A program made the translations under genes and the position numbers. The notes beneath the pieces were generated by a model. It was not told the origin of the DNA, did not search any database, and saw nothing but the letters and a program-made list of their open reading frames with translations. Of a DNA stretch of 64,000 nt, positions 40,743 to 49,731 are shown one piece after another. Source of the DNA: Streptomyces sp. NBC_00443 (lineage in GTDB: Bacteria; Actinomycetota; Actinomycetes; Streptomycetales; Streptomycetaceae); contig NZ_CP107917.1 in the NCBI RefSeq assembly GCF_036014175.1, forward strand, positions 1,860,001 through 1,924,000, in the 5' to 3' direction. Within the stretch, counting starts at the first letter, position 1. Every line of letters begins with the position of its first letter.

Positions 40743-42032
40743 TCAGCGCTGGTAGCGGGCGAGCACCAGGTTTCCGTCGTCCTCCAAGCGCTCGCGCAGC
40801 TCGTCGCCGTCGATGGCTCCGCTGTAGTACTCCTGGAAGGCGGGCGTGGCGACCTTGTCCTTCCACTCCGGGTAGCCGCGTACGGACTGCGCGGGTGCCG
40901 AGCGCAGATGCCGGGCGAGGGCGGTGCCGGTGGCCCAGTCGTTCTCGGTGGTGTGCAGGGCGGGGTCCTTCAGCGCCGCGGTTCCGGTCGGCAGCATCCA
41001 GTCGCCCAGCGCCAGCCGCACCATGTTCTCGGGCCGCAGCAGGAAGTCGATGAAGGCAGCCGCCTCCTGCTTGTGCGGGCTGTCCTCGGCGACGGACAGG
41101 GTCTGCGGGCTGACGCCCTGGGTGAGTCCGCCGGCGCCCGCCGGGGCGGGCAGCACCTGCCAGTCGAAGCCCTTGGGCGCCTGCTGCACGATCTGCTGGC
41201 GGTAGGAGAAGCCGAGCGGGACCATCGCGTACCGGCCGCCGAAGAAGCCGGGCAGGGTGTCCGAGCCGCCGCTGCCCAGGGTGGTCGGCGAGGCGCTGCG
41301 ATCGGTGTTGACCTGGTCGCGGACGGTGCCGGGCACGACCTCGTCGGCCGCCTCGAAGCGGACGGTCACCTTGCCGTCGGCGCCTCGGTGGAACAGCTGT
41401 CCGCCCGCCGAGAGGGACAGGTTGAGGCTGGCGGAGACGGGCTCCTTCAGCGGCCAGGCGACCCCGTACTTGCCGTCGCCGCTGAGCTGTGCGGTGATCC
41501 GCCGGAACTCCGGCCAGCTCCACGGGCGTTCAGGAGTGGGGATCCGTACGCCGGACTCCTTCAGCCATTTCGCGTTGGCGATGAGGACGCGTGGCTCCTG
41601 GAGGAAGGGGACCCCGTAGATCCCGTCCCCGAAGGTCGCCGTGTCCCAACTGCGCTGCGGAATATCGGACTTGAGCCGCTGCGGCAGCAGGTCGGTCAGG
41701 TCCGCGAGGTAGCCGCCGTACGCGAAGTCGGCGAGGTCGTCCGAGGCGTCGTGGATGATGTCCGGGGCCTCACCGCCCTCGAAGGAGGTGAGCAGCTGGT
41801 CGTGAACGCTGTCCCAACTGCCCTGGACGTACTCGACCTGGACGCCGGGGTGAGTGTCGTTCCATTCCTTCACCAGCTCCTTGTTGACCTCGACGGACTC
41901 CTCCTGCCAGGCCAGGGACTGGAAGCGCAGGGTGACACGTCCGTCGTCGGCGCCGTCGCGGTCGTCGCCACCGCAGCCTGCGAGCAGCAGGGCCAGGACG
42001 GCGACCAGGGCCGACAGCAGTCTCGTACGCAT
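40743..42032 (-). CDS. Carbohydrate ABC transporter substrate-binding lipoprotein
   Basis: This 429-aa protein has lipobox LLLAGCGG and an MBP-like (family 1) solute-binding fold (VTLRFQSLAWQEESVEVNKEL, APDIIHDASDDLADFAYGGYL, GKYGVAWPLKEPVS). It binds an unidentified sugar outside the membrane. ATG 42032 overlaps the stop of the upstream permease (ATGA), so it is the last gene of a permease-permease-binding-protein operon. Usually the binding protein is encoded first. No ATPase is encoded here; such systems commonly share MsiK in Streptomyces. Confidence 0.85.
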   Translation of the reverse strand: MRTRLLSALVAVLALLLAGCGGDDRDGADDGRVTLRFQSLAWQEESVEVNKELVKEWNDTHPGVQVEYVQGSWDSVHDQLLTSFEGGEAPDIIHDASDDLADFAYGGYLADLTDLLPQRLKSDIPQRSWDTATFGDGIYGVPFLQEPRVLIANAKWLKESGVRIPTPERPWSWPEFRRITAQLSGDGKYGVAWPLKEPVSASLNLSLSAGGQLFHRGADGKVTVRFEAADEVVPGTVRDQVNTDRSASPTTLGSGGSDTLPGFFGGRYAMVPLGFSYRQQIVQQAPKGFDWQVLPAPAGAGGLTQGVSPQTLSVAEDSPHKQEAAAFIDFLLRPENMVRLALGDWMLPTGTAALKDPALHTTENDWATGTALARHLRSAPAQSVRGYPEWKDKVATPAFQEYYSGAIDGDELRERLEDDGNLVLARYQR

Positions 42033-42865
42033 CAGTTCTTCACCGCCCCGGCGAACATGCCGCCCGTGATCCGCCGCTGGATGATCGCGAACACGACCAG
42101 CGAGGGCAGCGTCGCGAGGAACGCGGCGGCGGCCAGCGGGCCGAGGTCCGCGACTCCCTCCGCGCCGATGAAGTGCGTGAGGACGACCGGCAGGGTCTGC
42201 TTCTCCGGGGTCTTCAGCAGAACGAGCGCGAAGAAGAACTCGTTCCACGCCGTGACGAACGCGAACATCGCCGTCGCCACGATCCCGGGTGCCAGCAGCG
42301 GTGCGGTCACCGAGACCAGGGTCCTCAAGCGCCCGGCCCCGTCGACCGACGCCGCCTCCTCCAGCTCGGGCGGCACCGCACGCACGTATCCGACGAGCAT
42401 CCACAGCGCGAACGGCAGCGCCCACACCACGTACACCATGATCAGCCCCGGCACCGAGTTGATCAGCCGCAGGTTCTTCAGCACCAGGAACAGCGGGATG
42501 ATCACCAGCACGAGCGGGAACGCCTGGCTGACGATCACCCAGCCGGTCGCCGCCCGCGCGAGCGGGGTGCGCCGGCGGGCCATGACGTAGGCCATCGGGG
42601 TCGCGATCAGTACGGCGATCAGGGCGGCGCCGAGCGCGGCGATCAGGGAGTTGAGGGCGGCTTCAAGGAGGGGCTGTTCGTCGAAGGCCTGGCGGAAGTT
42701 GGCGAGGGTGGGGTCCTTCGGGACCCAGGTGGGGTGCAGACTGCCCAGCTCGCGTGGCGGTTTGAAGGCGGTGGAGATCAGCCACAGGAAGGGGAAGGCG
42801 AGGAAGAGGAGGTAGGCGAGCAGGGCGACGTACTGTCCGGCGCGGCCGGTTCGGCTGGTCCTCAT
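42032..42865 (-). CDS. Carbohydrate ABC transporter permease (MalG type)
   Basis: This 277-aa membrane subunit has an N-terminal helix (YVALLAYLLFLAFPFLWLI), five more helices, and the EAA coupling motif EEAASVDGAGRLRTLVSVTAP. The C-terminus GGMFAGAVKN is typical of MalG. Overlaps both neighbours by 4 bp. Confidence 0.88.
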   Translation of the reverse strand: MRTSRTGRAGQYVALLAYLLFLAFPFLWLISTAFKPPRELGSLHPTWVPKDPTLANFRQAFDEQPLLEAALNSLIAALGAALIAVLIATPMAYVMARRRTPLARAATGWVIVSQAFPLVLVIIPLFLVLKNLRLINSVPGLIMVYVVWALPFALWMLVGYVRAVPPELEEAASVDGAGRLRTLVSVTAPLLAPGIVATAMFAFVTAWNEFFFALVLLKTPEKQTLPVVLTHFIGAEGVADLGPLAAAAFLATLPSLVVFAIIQRRITGGMFAGAVKN

Positions 42866-43800
42866 GACTTGTCACCTCCCCTGAGCCGTCCGACGAGGAA
42901 GACGGCGAGCACGATGGAGATCAGCGCGACCATCGCGCATCCCATCGCCGCCGCGTAGCCGAACTGTCCGTAGCGGAAGGCCTCTTCGTAGGCGAAGAGC
43001 ATGGGGAGGCGGGTGCGGCCGCCGGGGCCGCCGCTGGTGAGCACGTAGACCAGGGCGAAGGAGTTGAAGTTCCAGATGAGGTTGAGTGCCGTGATGGAGA
43101 GGGCGACGGGCCGCAGGGCCGGCCAGGTGACCGTGCGGAAGCGGCGCCAGGCGCCGGCGCCGTCCACGGCCGCGGCCTCGTGCAGTTCGCGCGGAGTGTT
43201 CTGCAGGCCGGCGAGCAGGGCGACCGTCGTGGTCGGCATCCCGGCCCAGATCCCCACGACGATCACGGCGGGCAGGGCGGTGCCGAGCCCGCTGAGCCAG
43301 TCACGGCCGTCGCCGAGGCCCAGGTCGCGCAGTGTCTCGTTGAGGATGCCCGCGTCGGGGTTGTAGACCAGCCGCCACATCACGCCGACGACGACCTCGG
43401 GCATGGCCCACGGCACGATCGCCAGGGACCGGGCCAGCCAGCGCAGCCGCAGGTCCGCGTTGAGGAGGAGGGCGAGGCCCAGCGCCAGCAGGAACTGCGG
43501 CACGGTGACGCCTACGGCCCAGACCAGACCGATCCGGAACGACTCCCAGAACAGCGTGTCGTGCAGCAGGTCCCGGAAGTTGAGACCACCGATCCACTGG
43601 GTGGCCTGGGTCCGTCCGGACTGGGCGTCGGTGAAGGACAGCAGGATGCCGTAGAGCAGCGGTCCGACGCTCAGCACGAGGATGGGGATCAGCGCGGGGA
43701 GTACGAGGAACCAGGCGCCGTGATCCGTGACGTGCCGCTGCCGCGGCCTGCCTCCCTGCGTGCGTCTCACCGGCCTCTCCGCCTCGGTCACCGATGTCAC
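42862..43800 (-). CDS. Carbohydrate ABC transporter permease (MalF type)
   Basis: This 312-aa membrane subunit has six predicted helices and the EAA motif HEAAAVDGAGAWRRFRTVTWP. The first helix is AWFLVLPALIPILVLSVGP. It heads the sugar operon. GTG 43800 is the longest start and GTG 43791 an alternative; neither has a good Shine-Dalgarno. The 182-bp region to the divergent kinase gene should hold the promoter, but I see no clear operator. Confidence 0.85.
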   Translation of the reverse strand: MTSVTEAERPVRRTQGGRPRQRHVTDHGAWFLVLPALIPILVLSVGPLLYGILLSFTDAQSGRTQATQWIGGLNFRDLLHDTLFWESFRIGLVWAVGVTVPQFLLALGLALLLNADLRLRWLARSLAIVPWAMPEVVVGVMWRLVYNPDAGILNETLRDLGLGDGRDWLSGLGTALPAVIVVGIWAGMPTTTVALLAGLQNTPRELHEAAAVDGAGAWRRFRTVTWPALRPVALSITALNLIWNFNSFALVYVLTSGGPGGRTRLPMLFAYEEAFRYGQFGYAAAMGCAMVALISIVLAVFLVGRLRGGDKS

Positions 43801-43982
43801 GGGATCAGCCTCACATCAGCCCCTTTGCGCTGCTCGGAACGGGCCCCGTCATGGTCGTGAAGGCGCTCTGCCCCGTCAAGGCCGCACACACGCGGTCCGA
43901 CCTGTGGAAATGCGAGACTGAGCCGTCCATGGCGGGAAACCGACGCCGCTCATGGCGAGGCAGGACCACACGGAGGCGGACG

Positions 43983-44846
43983 ATGGACGAGGCACGGGCG
44001 CGGGACGTATTGGCGGCGACGGGAGTACTGCCCGCCACGGCGCCGGACGCGCGACTGCTCGCCCTGGGTGAGAACGCCGTGTTCGCCGCCGGTGACCTGG
44101 TCGTCAAGGTGGGCCGCGACGCCGAACTCCTCGGCCGGGCACGGCGCGAACTGGACATCGCCGTATGGCTGGAGGAGGCCGGCGTGCCTGCGGTGCGGGC
44201 GGCCGAACCCAAGGCGCTGCTGGTGGAGGGGCACCCGGTGACCGTGTGGCACCGGCTCCCCGATCCGGTACGGCCCGCCGAGCCACGGGATTTGGCCGAA
44301 CTCCTACGGGTCGTGCACGCTTTGCCCACGCCCTCCTTCGCACTGCCGGCCCGCGAGCTGCTGAGTGGCGTGGAGCGGTGGCTGCGGCTGGCGGGCGACG
44401 CGATCGATCCGGCGGACGCGGCGTACTTGCGGGAGCGCCGGGACGGGTTCGCGGTGGCCGCGGCCGGGCTGACACCCCGTCTGGCCCCCGGGCCGATCCA
44501 TGGGGACGCACTGCCACGCAATGTGCATGTGGGCCCGGACGGGCCGGTACTGGTCGACCTGGAGACCTTCTCGGCCGATCTGCGCGAGCACGACCTGGTG
44601 GTCATGGCACTCTCGCGGGATCGGTACGGGTTGCCCGCGGCGGCCTACGACTCCTTTGTCGAGACCTACGGCTGGGACGTGCGGGAGTGGGAGGGCTGCT
44701 CGGTGCTGCGCGGGGCCCGGGAGACGGCGAGCTGCGCCTGGGTTTCACAGCATGCGCCGAGCAATCCGAAGGCGCTGACCGAGTTCGAGCGGCGGGTGGC
44801 GTCGTTGCGGGAGGGGGACGAGGCCGTGCGGTGGTATCCGTTCTGA
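43983..44846 (+). CDS. APH-family small-molecule kinase
   Basis: This 287-aa aminoglycoside-phosphotransferase-fold kinase has the N-lobe Lys in LVVKVGRD, the catalytic loop HGDALPRNV and metal motif LVDLETFS. GGAGG is 6 nt before ATG 43983. The acceptor is unknown. It lies divergent from the sugar operon but need not be related. Confidence 0.8.
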   Translation: MDEARARDVLAATGVLPATAPDARLLALGENAVFAAGDLVVKVGRDAELLGRARRELDIAVWLEEAGVPAVRAAEPKALLVEGHPVTVWHRLPDPVRPAEPRDLAELLRVVHALPTPSFALPARELLSGVERWLRLAGDAIDPADAAYLRERRDGFAVAAAGLTPRLAPGPIHGDALPRNVHVGPDGPVLVDLETFSADLREHDLVVMALSRDRYGLPAAAYDSFVETYGWDVREWEGCSVLRGARETASCAWVSQHAPSNPKALTEFERRVASLREGDEAVRWYPF

Positions 44847-44862
44847 CCCCGGATCCCGGCCC

Positions 44863-44907
44863 GTCAGGAACGTCCGGCACGTCCGGCACGTCCGGCCTGT
44901 CCGGCCC
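44863..44907. repeat. Tandem 9-bp repeat
   Basis: Five head-to-tail units follow the kinase stop: GTCAGGAAC, GTCCGGCAC twice, GTCCGGCCT, GTCCGGCCC. They end 17 bp before the convergent LysR gene. Non-coding. Confidence 0.7.
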
Positions 44908-44924
44908 GACATGCACTACCGGCA

Positions 44925-45838
44925 TCAGCGAGCCGGACCTTCCCTGTCCCGGATCTGGCGCGCGGCACTGCCGAGGTCGGCCAGTACCGTGCGGACCGCC
45001 GATCTGGCCGTGCGCTCCGGGCGGTACAGGGCGTCGATGTGGCGTCGGGACTGGACGCCGCTGAGCGGTCTGAGGGTGAGCGCGGGGTGGGGCCGCGTCG
45101 TCCAGCGTGGCATCAGGGCGATGCCGCCGCCGGCCGCCACCACCTCGGCCACCACCGTGAACTCGTTGATGCGGTGGGCCAGATGGAGGCGCCGGCCGGC
45201 CGACGCGGCGATGGCATCGATGACCGCCAGTACCGGGAAGCCGTCGTGCACCGTGATCCATGGCTCGTCCGCCACGTCGCGCGGAGTGACACGGCGCTTG
45301 GCGGCCAGGGGTGGTCGGCGGGCATGGCCACGTCCAGCGGCTCGCGCAGCAGCGTGGTCGCGGTCACCGCGTCCGGCCAGGGCGGGGCGTGGTCCAGGCG
45401 GTGGGCGAGGACGATGTCGTACTCGCGGGTGAGCCGGGGAAAGTCCTCCTGCGGTACGTCCTGGTCGGCGAGCCTCGGCACTGGCTTCCCCGGACCGGCG
45501 AGCGCGCTGACCAACAGCGGGAAGAACGCGGCGCCCGCGCTGTGGAACGCCGCCACCGACACCTCCCCGTCCGGCCGCCCGACGAAATCGTCGACGGTGC
45601 GCCTCGCGCGTGCCAGCGCCGTCTCCACCTCGACGGCCGCGCCCGCCAGCGCCTGCCCGGCATCGGTGAGCACCAGGCGCCGCCCCTGCCGCTCGGTGAG
45701 CGGCACGGGGATCGCCCGCTGGAGCAGCCGCAGCTGCTGGGAGATCGCCGACGGCGTCACCAACAGCGCCTCGGCGACGGCCGTGACACTGCCCAGTTCG
45801 CCGAGCTCCCGCAGGATCCTCAGCTGCCGTTCGTCCAT
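44925..45838 (-). pseudogene. LysR-family regulator, apparent one-base deletion
   Basis: The N-terminal part is a normal LysR winged helix (LRILRELGELGSVTAVAEAL, TPSAISQQLRLLQ). The effector domain runs in frame to VAMPADHP (about residue 177). Then the frame is lost at a run of four C/G (45308-45311). One base over, the expected continuation appears (LAAKRRVTPRDVADEPWITV) and runs to the normal C-terminus and a TGA at 44925. The repaired protein is about 304 aa, the usual LysR length. It is divergent from the EamA exporter, its likely target. Confidence 0.8.
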
Positions 45839-45844
45839 AGCCTC

Positions 45845-45850
45845 AGTGTA
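45845..45850 (-). promoter_or_regulatory. -10 box of leaderless lysR gene
   Basis: TACACT on the minus strand lies 6 nt before ATG 45838. Confidence 0.5.
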
Positions 45851-45870
45851 GGGACGACTATGTAGAGCTG

Positions 45871-45887
45871 CTAAATGATCGTTTTAG
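45871..45887. promoter_or_regulatory. LysR-type binding site in the divergent region
   Basis: CTAAA-N7-TTTAG (CTAAATGATCGTTTTAG) is an AT-rich dyad fitting the T-N11-A LysR consensus. It lies between the lysR promoter and the EamA gene, where an autoregulating LysR protein would bind. Confidence 0.55.
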
Positions 45888-45920
45888 AAGGTGGTACTGG
45901 GCTTCACGGACGTTTCCGTG

Positions 45921-45926
45921 CACCGT
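45921..45926 (+). promoter_or_regulatory. -10 box of the EamA gene
   Basis: CACCGT lies 6 nt before GTG 45933; a weaker match than most in this window, used to choose the start. Confidence 0.35.
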
Positions 45927-45932
45927 GGGCAG

Positions 45933-46910
45933 GTGCCCGATGCCCGCCGTACCGATGCGGTACTCCTCCTGGTCGCGCTCGTCTGGGGCTCCAGCTATCT
46001 CTCCGCCCAAACGGCGACGGCAGCGCTCCCCGTGCTGCTGGTGCTCTTCGCCCGCTACGGCCTGTCCGCCGTCGCCTGTCTCGGCCTGGTCGCGTCCGGG
46101 CGGGGCGGCTCGCGCCGATGGACGCGTGCCGAACTGCGGGCCGGTCTGCCCCTGGGGGTGACGCAGGCCGCGGTGCTGCTCGTGGAGACGTACGGCGTCG
46201 CCCACACCAGCGCCGCCAACGCCGGGCTCATCATCAGCCTGACCATCGTCCTCACCCCGCTCCTCGACCGTGGCGGCCGCCAAGGCTCGCTGCCGGTCTC
46301 CTTCTTCGCCGCGACCGGTGTGTGCATCCTGGCCGTCGGGCTCCTGATGTCCGGCAACGGCTTCCACACGCCCCGCCTCGGCGACCTGCTGATGCTCGGT
46401 GCCGCCATCATCCGGGCCGGGCATGTCGCGCTCGTCGGCCGCTTCACCACCGGGCGCGCGATCCGCCCGCTGCAGCTGACGACGGTGCAGACCCTCGTCG
46501 GCACGGCCCTGTTCCTGCCGGCGGCCGCCTTCGACCTGCCGACGCTGGTCCACGCCGACCCGGCTACCTGGGCCCAGCTGGTCTATCTCGCCCTGTTCTG
46601 CAGTGTGTTCGCCTTCCTGGCGCAGACCTGGGCCGTGCAGCGCACCTCCGCCAGCCGGGCCAGTCTGCTGCTGGGTACCGAGCCGGTCTGGGCGGTCGCC
46701 GTGGGTGTGGCCCTCGGCGGCGACCACCTCACCCCGCTCACCGGCCTCGGAGCGGCCCTCATGGTGGCCGGCACCTACTGGGGTCAGGCAGTGGAACGAG
46801 CGCACCGCAGCACGCCGGACCTCTCGCTCACTGCCTCATGCGCCGCCGCCAACGCCTTCAGCAAGGACCCCGAATGCCCCAGCACCCGTACGACACTTAC
46901 GACCACCTGA
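45933..46910 (+). CDS. EamA/DMT-superfamily exporter
   Basis: This 325-aa protein has ten predicted helices in two EamA repeats (AVLLLVALVWGSSYLSAQTA; LVYLALFCSVFAFLAQTWAV; PVWAVAVGVALGG). Members export amino acids and metabolites. Three GTG starts are possible (45891, 45918, 45933); 45933 gives a normal N-terminus next to helix 1 and a leaderless-type promoter. Divergent from a LysR gene, a common exporter-regulator pairing. The C-terminus overlaps the next gene by 37 bp. Confidence 0.82.
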   Translation: MPDARRTDAVLLLVALVWGSSYLSAQTATAALPVLLVLFARYGLSAVACLGLVASGRGGSRRWTRAELRAGLPLGVTQAAVLLVETYGVAHTSAANAGLIISLTIVLTPLLDRGGRQGSLPVSFFAATGVCILAVGLLMSGNGFHTPRLGDLLMLGAAIIRAGHVALVGRFTTGRAIRPLQLTTVQTLVGTALFLPAAAFDLPTLVHADPATWAQLVYLALFCSVFAFLAQTWAVQRTSASRASLLLGTEPVWAVAVGVALGGDHLTPLTGLGAALMVAGTYWGQAVERAHRSTPDLSLTASCAAANAFSKDPECPSTRTTLTTT

Positions 46911-47383
46911 TCTCCCGGCTCGACTCCTCCTCCATCGACTACCGCCTCATCGACCACGAGCCCGAAGGCGCCACCGAGGCCGTCTGTGCCCTGCGCGGGC
47001 ACCCGGCCTCCGAGGCAGCGAAGTGCATCGTGCTGCGGGTCAAGGTGGACCGGCGCACGACGCGGCACGTCCTCGCCGTCGTCCCGGGCGACCGGCGGGT
47101 GGACCTGGACGCCGTCCGGGCGCTGTTCGCCGCGCGTTACGTCGGCTTCTGTGACCCTCAGACCGCCCAGCGGCTGGCCCGTGCCGTGCCCGGCACCGTC
47201 CTGCCGTTCAGCTTCGACCCCGACCTCGAACTCGTCGCCGACCCGGACGTCGTGGCCCAGCCGAAGCTGTACTTCAACGCCGCACGGCTGGACCGCTCGC
47301 TGCTCATCCCCGGCCCGGACTACGAGCGGCTGGCCAAGCCGCGCGTCGAGCGGATCGCTGCGTCTGCGTCGCCGTCCGAGTGA
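46874..47383 (+). CDS. YbaK/EbsC-family aminoacyl-tRNA deacylase
   Basis: This 169-aa single-domain trans-editing protein hydrolyses misacylated Cys- or Ala-tRNA(Pro) in the family. The conserved Lys is in EAAKCIVLRVK, with GDRRVDLDAVRAL following. AAGGA lies 6 nt before ATG 46874 and the gene overlaps the EamA gene, so the two are co-translated. The exact misacylated substrate is unknown. Confidence 0.82.
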   Translation: MPQHPYDTYDHLISRLDSSSIDYRLIDHEPEGATEAVCALRGHPASEAAKCIVLRVKVDRRTTRHVLAVVPGDRRVDLDAVRALFAARYVGFCDPQTAQRLARAVPGTVLPFSFDPDLELVADPDVVAQPKLYFNAARLDRSLLIPGPDYERLAKPRVERIAASASPSE

Positions 47384-47434
47384 CAGAGGCAGTCGTATGG
47401 GCGCCGCCGGTTCCTGCGGAGCCCGTGTCCGCCC

Positions 47435-47481
47435 CGGCGTGACGGACGCCGTCGGAAGCCGGGGCCGGCCTGCTCCGGCCC
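47435..47481. terminator. Paired hairpins between convergent genes
   Basis: CGGCGT-GACGG-ACGCCG (47435-47451) and GGGCCGG-N6-CCGGCCC (47462-47481) lie in the 134-bp gap between the deacylase and exonuclease genes. Confidence 0.55.
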
Positions 47482-47517
47482 GACGCCCCCTCGCGGGCGA
47501 GCAGCGGCCCGCGCACC

Positions 47518-48255
47518 TCAGACCGTCTCGCCCGCCGCCCGCTCCCCCGCCGGCTCCCTCAGCGGCCATGTGCCGTCGACCACCGCGGTCGGGTCGCCCT
47601 TGCGGCGCAGGAAGTCCTGGAAGTCCGCCGCCCACTCGGCGTACCACTCGATCTGACGGAGGTGCAGCTCCGCCGGGCCGAGGGACGCGATCTTGGGGTG
47701 GCGGACGGCTATCGCGCCGGCCAGACGGGCCGCGGCGAGAGCGTCGGCGGAGGCGTCGTGTGCGGAGTCGAGTGCGATGCCGTACTCCCGGCAGACAGCT
47801 TCGAGGTTGCGCTTGCCGCGGCGGTAGCGGTCGGCCCAGCGGTCGATGGTGTACGGGTCGATGACCGGGGCGGGAGCCAGGCCGCCAAGGCGGTCGCTCA
47901 GGGACGGCAGGCCGTACCGCCGCAGCTCCGCTGAGAGCAGGCTCAGGTCGAAGGCCGCGTTGTACGCGACGACCGGCACGCCCGTCTTCCAGTACGTCAC
48001 GAGGACGTCCGCGATGGCGTCCGCCACCTGGTCGGCCGGGCGGCCCTCGGCGGCCGCGCGCTCATTGCTGATGCCGTGTACCGCGACCGCGTCCGCCGGG
48101 ATCTCGACGCCCGGATCGGCCAGCCACTCCTTGTGCCCTATGGGCTGCCCGTCCCTGACCTCGATCACGGCCGCGGTGACGATGCGCGCCTCGCGCGGAT
48201 CTGTCCCGGTCGTCTCCAGGTCGAAGCCGATCAGCAGCTCACGGTGCCAGCCCAT
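47518..48255 (-). CDS. DEDDh 3'-5' exonuclease (DNA polymerase III epsilon-like)
   Basis: This 245-aa exonuclease has Exo I GFDLETTGTDP (Asp12, Glu14), Exo II YNAAFDLSLL, and Exo III with the DEDDh His (SAHDASADALAAARLAG). GHKEWL...HGISNE is also family-typical. GAAGGGGGA is 8 nt before ATG 48255. It probably serves DNA repair or RNA turnover and is not fused to a polymerase or helicase. Confidence 0.88.
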   Translation of the reverse strand: MGWHRELLIGFDLETTGTDPREARIVTAAVIEVRDGQPIGHKEWLADPGVEIPADAVAVHGISNERAAAEGRPADQVADAIADVLVTYWKTGVPVVAYNAAFDLSLLSAELRRYGLPSLSDRLGGLAPAPVIDPYTIDRWADRYRRGKRNLEAVCREYGIALDSAHDASADALAAARLAGAIAVRHPKIASLGPAELHLRQIEWYAEWAADFQDFLRRKGDPTAVVDGTWPLREPAGERAAGETV

Positions 48256-48386
48256 GGGCGGTCCCCCTTCTTGGTGGTGCTTTCCCCCAGTGGTCTCCAC
48301 CCTCCCATGCGCCACTGACAATCAGAGGACCGCATTCCGCTTCCCCGGCGCGACGGCCTTCCGCGCCCGGTCCGCACTGGGACAGT

Positions 48387-49628
48387 TCAGGACACTGGCC
48401 GCGAATCCGCCCACATAAGCTCGAACTCCTCGCGGTACGTGGGGAAAAGCCCGCCTTCGTCGATCTCGTCCGACTTGACCACCCTGCTGCCGTTACGCAG
48501 CACCAGGACCGGCGCCTCGAGACCGCGCATCCGCCGCAGATAGGTCTGCACGACCGCGATGCCGTCGGAGCCGTCGCCGTCCACGAGGTAGGCCGTGAAG
48601 CGGGGCGTCTCGTCGAAGACCTGGATCTCGAAGGCACCCGGGTCACGCAAGCGGGAGCGCACCCGGCGCATGTGCAGGATGTTCATCTCGACCGCCCGGC
48701 TCAGCTCGCCGCGCTTGATGCCCAGTTCGCGTTCGCGCCGCTTGACCGCGCTGGAGGCCGGGTTCAGGAACAACAGCCGCGCCCGGCAGCCGGACTCCGC
48801 GAGCCGCACCAGGCGCCGCCCGGAGAAGTTCTGCACAAGGAGGTTGAGGCCGATGCCGATGGCGTCGAGCCTGCGCGCGCCGCCGAAGATGTCCTCGGCG
48901 GGGAACTGGCGCAGCAGCCGCACCCGGTCGGAGTGCACGGCGACCACGTCGGCGTACCGGTCGCCGACCAGGTCCTCGACCGCGTCGATGGGCAGCCGGC
49001 GTGCGGACGGGACGTCGCCGCTCGAACCGAGAACCTCCAGCAGCCGCGCGGAGGCCCGTTCGGCCTGGTTGAGGACCGCCTCGGACAACGCGCGGTTGCG
49101 GGAGACGACGTTCCGGGTCACTTCGAGCTCGTCCAGGGCGAGTTCGACGTCCCTGCGGTCGTCGATGTAGGGCTCGAAGCACGGCCAGTGCTGCACCATC
49201 AGCTCGCGCAGCTGCGGCAGAGTGAGGAAGCTGAGGACGTTGTCGTCGGCCGGGTCCAGCAAGTAGCCCTTGCGGCGGCTGACTTCGCGTACCGCGACGG
49301 CGCGCTGCACCCACTCCTGTCCGGCGGGTCCGGCCGCCGCCACCACCCAGTCGTCGTGGCCGTGGACGGGTTCGTAGATGGGGCGCAGCACAGCGGCCAC
49401 GACCGCGCGCAGCCGCTGTTCGACGAGGTTCAGCCAAATGTATGCCCGGCCGGCCCGCTGGGCGCGCGTCCGTACCTCGCGCCAGGCCTCGGTGTCCCAG
49501 TCCAGCTCCGGGCCGATGGAGTTGGTCTCCATCGGCCTGGCCAGGGACACCGTGCCGGGCGGGACGTCTGTGGAGTTCCCCTCGTGACTCTCGTCACCAG
49601 GGGGCAACTCCAGCCCTCCCGAGCCCAC
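48387..49628 (-). CDS. SAV2148-family HEPN domain protein
   Basis: This 413-aa protein belongs to the conserved Streptomyces family named after SAV2148. An N-terminal helical HEPN-like region spans about 45-190 (WREVRTRAQRAGRAYIWLNL, NVVSRNRALSEAVLNQ). The C-terminal half (about 230-400) has FSGRRLVRLAESGCRARLLF and EIQVFDETPRFTAYLVDG, resembling a PLD-like or DUF5919 fold. HEPN proteins are often RNases or toxins, but I do not see a clear RxxxxH motif. GTG 49628 (GSGGLELPPGDE) matches how homologues begin. Confidence 0.7.
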   Translation of the reverse strand: MGSGGLELPPGDESHEGNSTDVPPGTVSLARPMETNSIGPELDWDTEAWREVRTRAQRAGRAYIWLNLVEQRLRAVVAAVLRPIYEPVHGHDDWVVAAAGPAGQEWVQRAVAVREVSRRKGYLLDPADDNVLSFLTLPQLRELMVQHWPCFEPYIDDRRDVELALDELEVTRNVVSRNRALSEAVLNQAERASARLLEVLGSSGDVPSARRLPIDAVEDLVGDRYADVVAVHSDRVRLLRQFPAEDIFGGARRLDAIGIGLNLLVQNFSGRRLVRLAESGCRARLLFLNPASSAVKRRERELGIKRGELSRAVEMNILHMRRVRSRLRDPGAFEIQVFDETPRFTAYLVDGDGSDGIAVVQTYLRRMRGLEAPVLVLRNGSRVVKSDEIDEGGLFPTYREEFELMWADSRPVS

Positions 49629-49731
49629 CCGCGCACCGCCTTCCGCTCCCCCGAGCACTCCCCGTCCCAACGATCAAGGAAGGGTACTCCGGGAGCGGTC
49701 GGCGGTGCAGCCGGATGGACAGGGTCGTTTA

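Noticed and set aside
36099..43800. Macrolide or other secondary-metabolite biosynthetic cluster
   Set aside because: Only resistance, exporter and sugar-uptake genes are present; there is no polyketide synthase, sugar-synthesis or tailoring gene, so mgt is best read as resistance.
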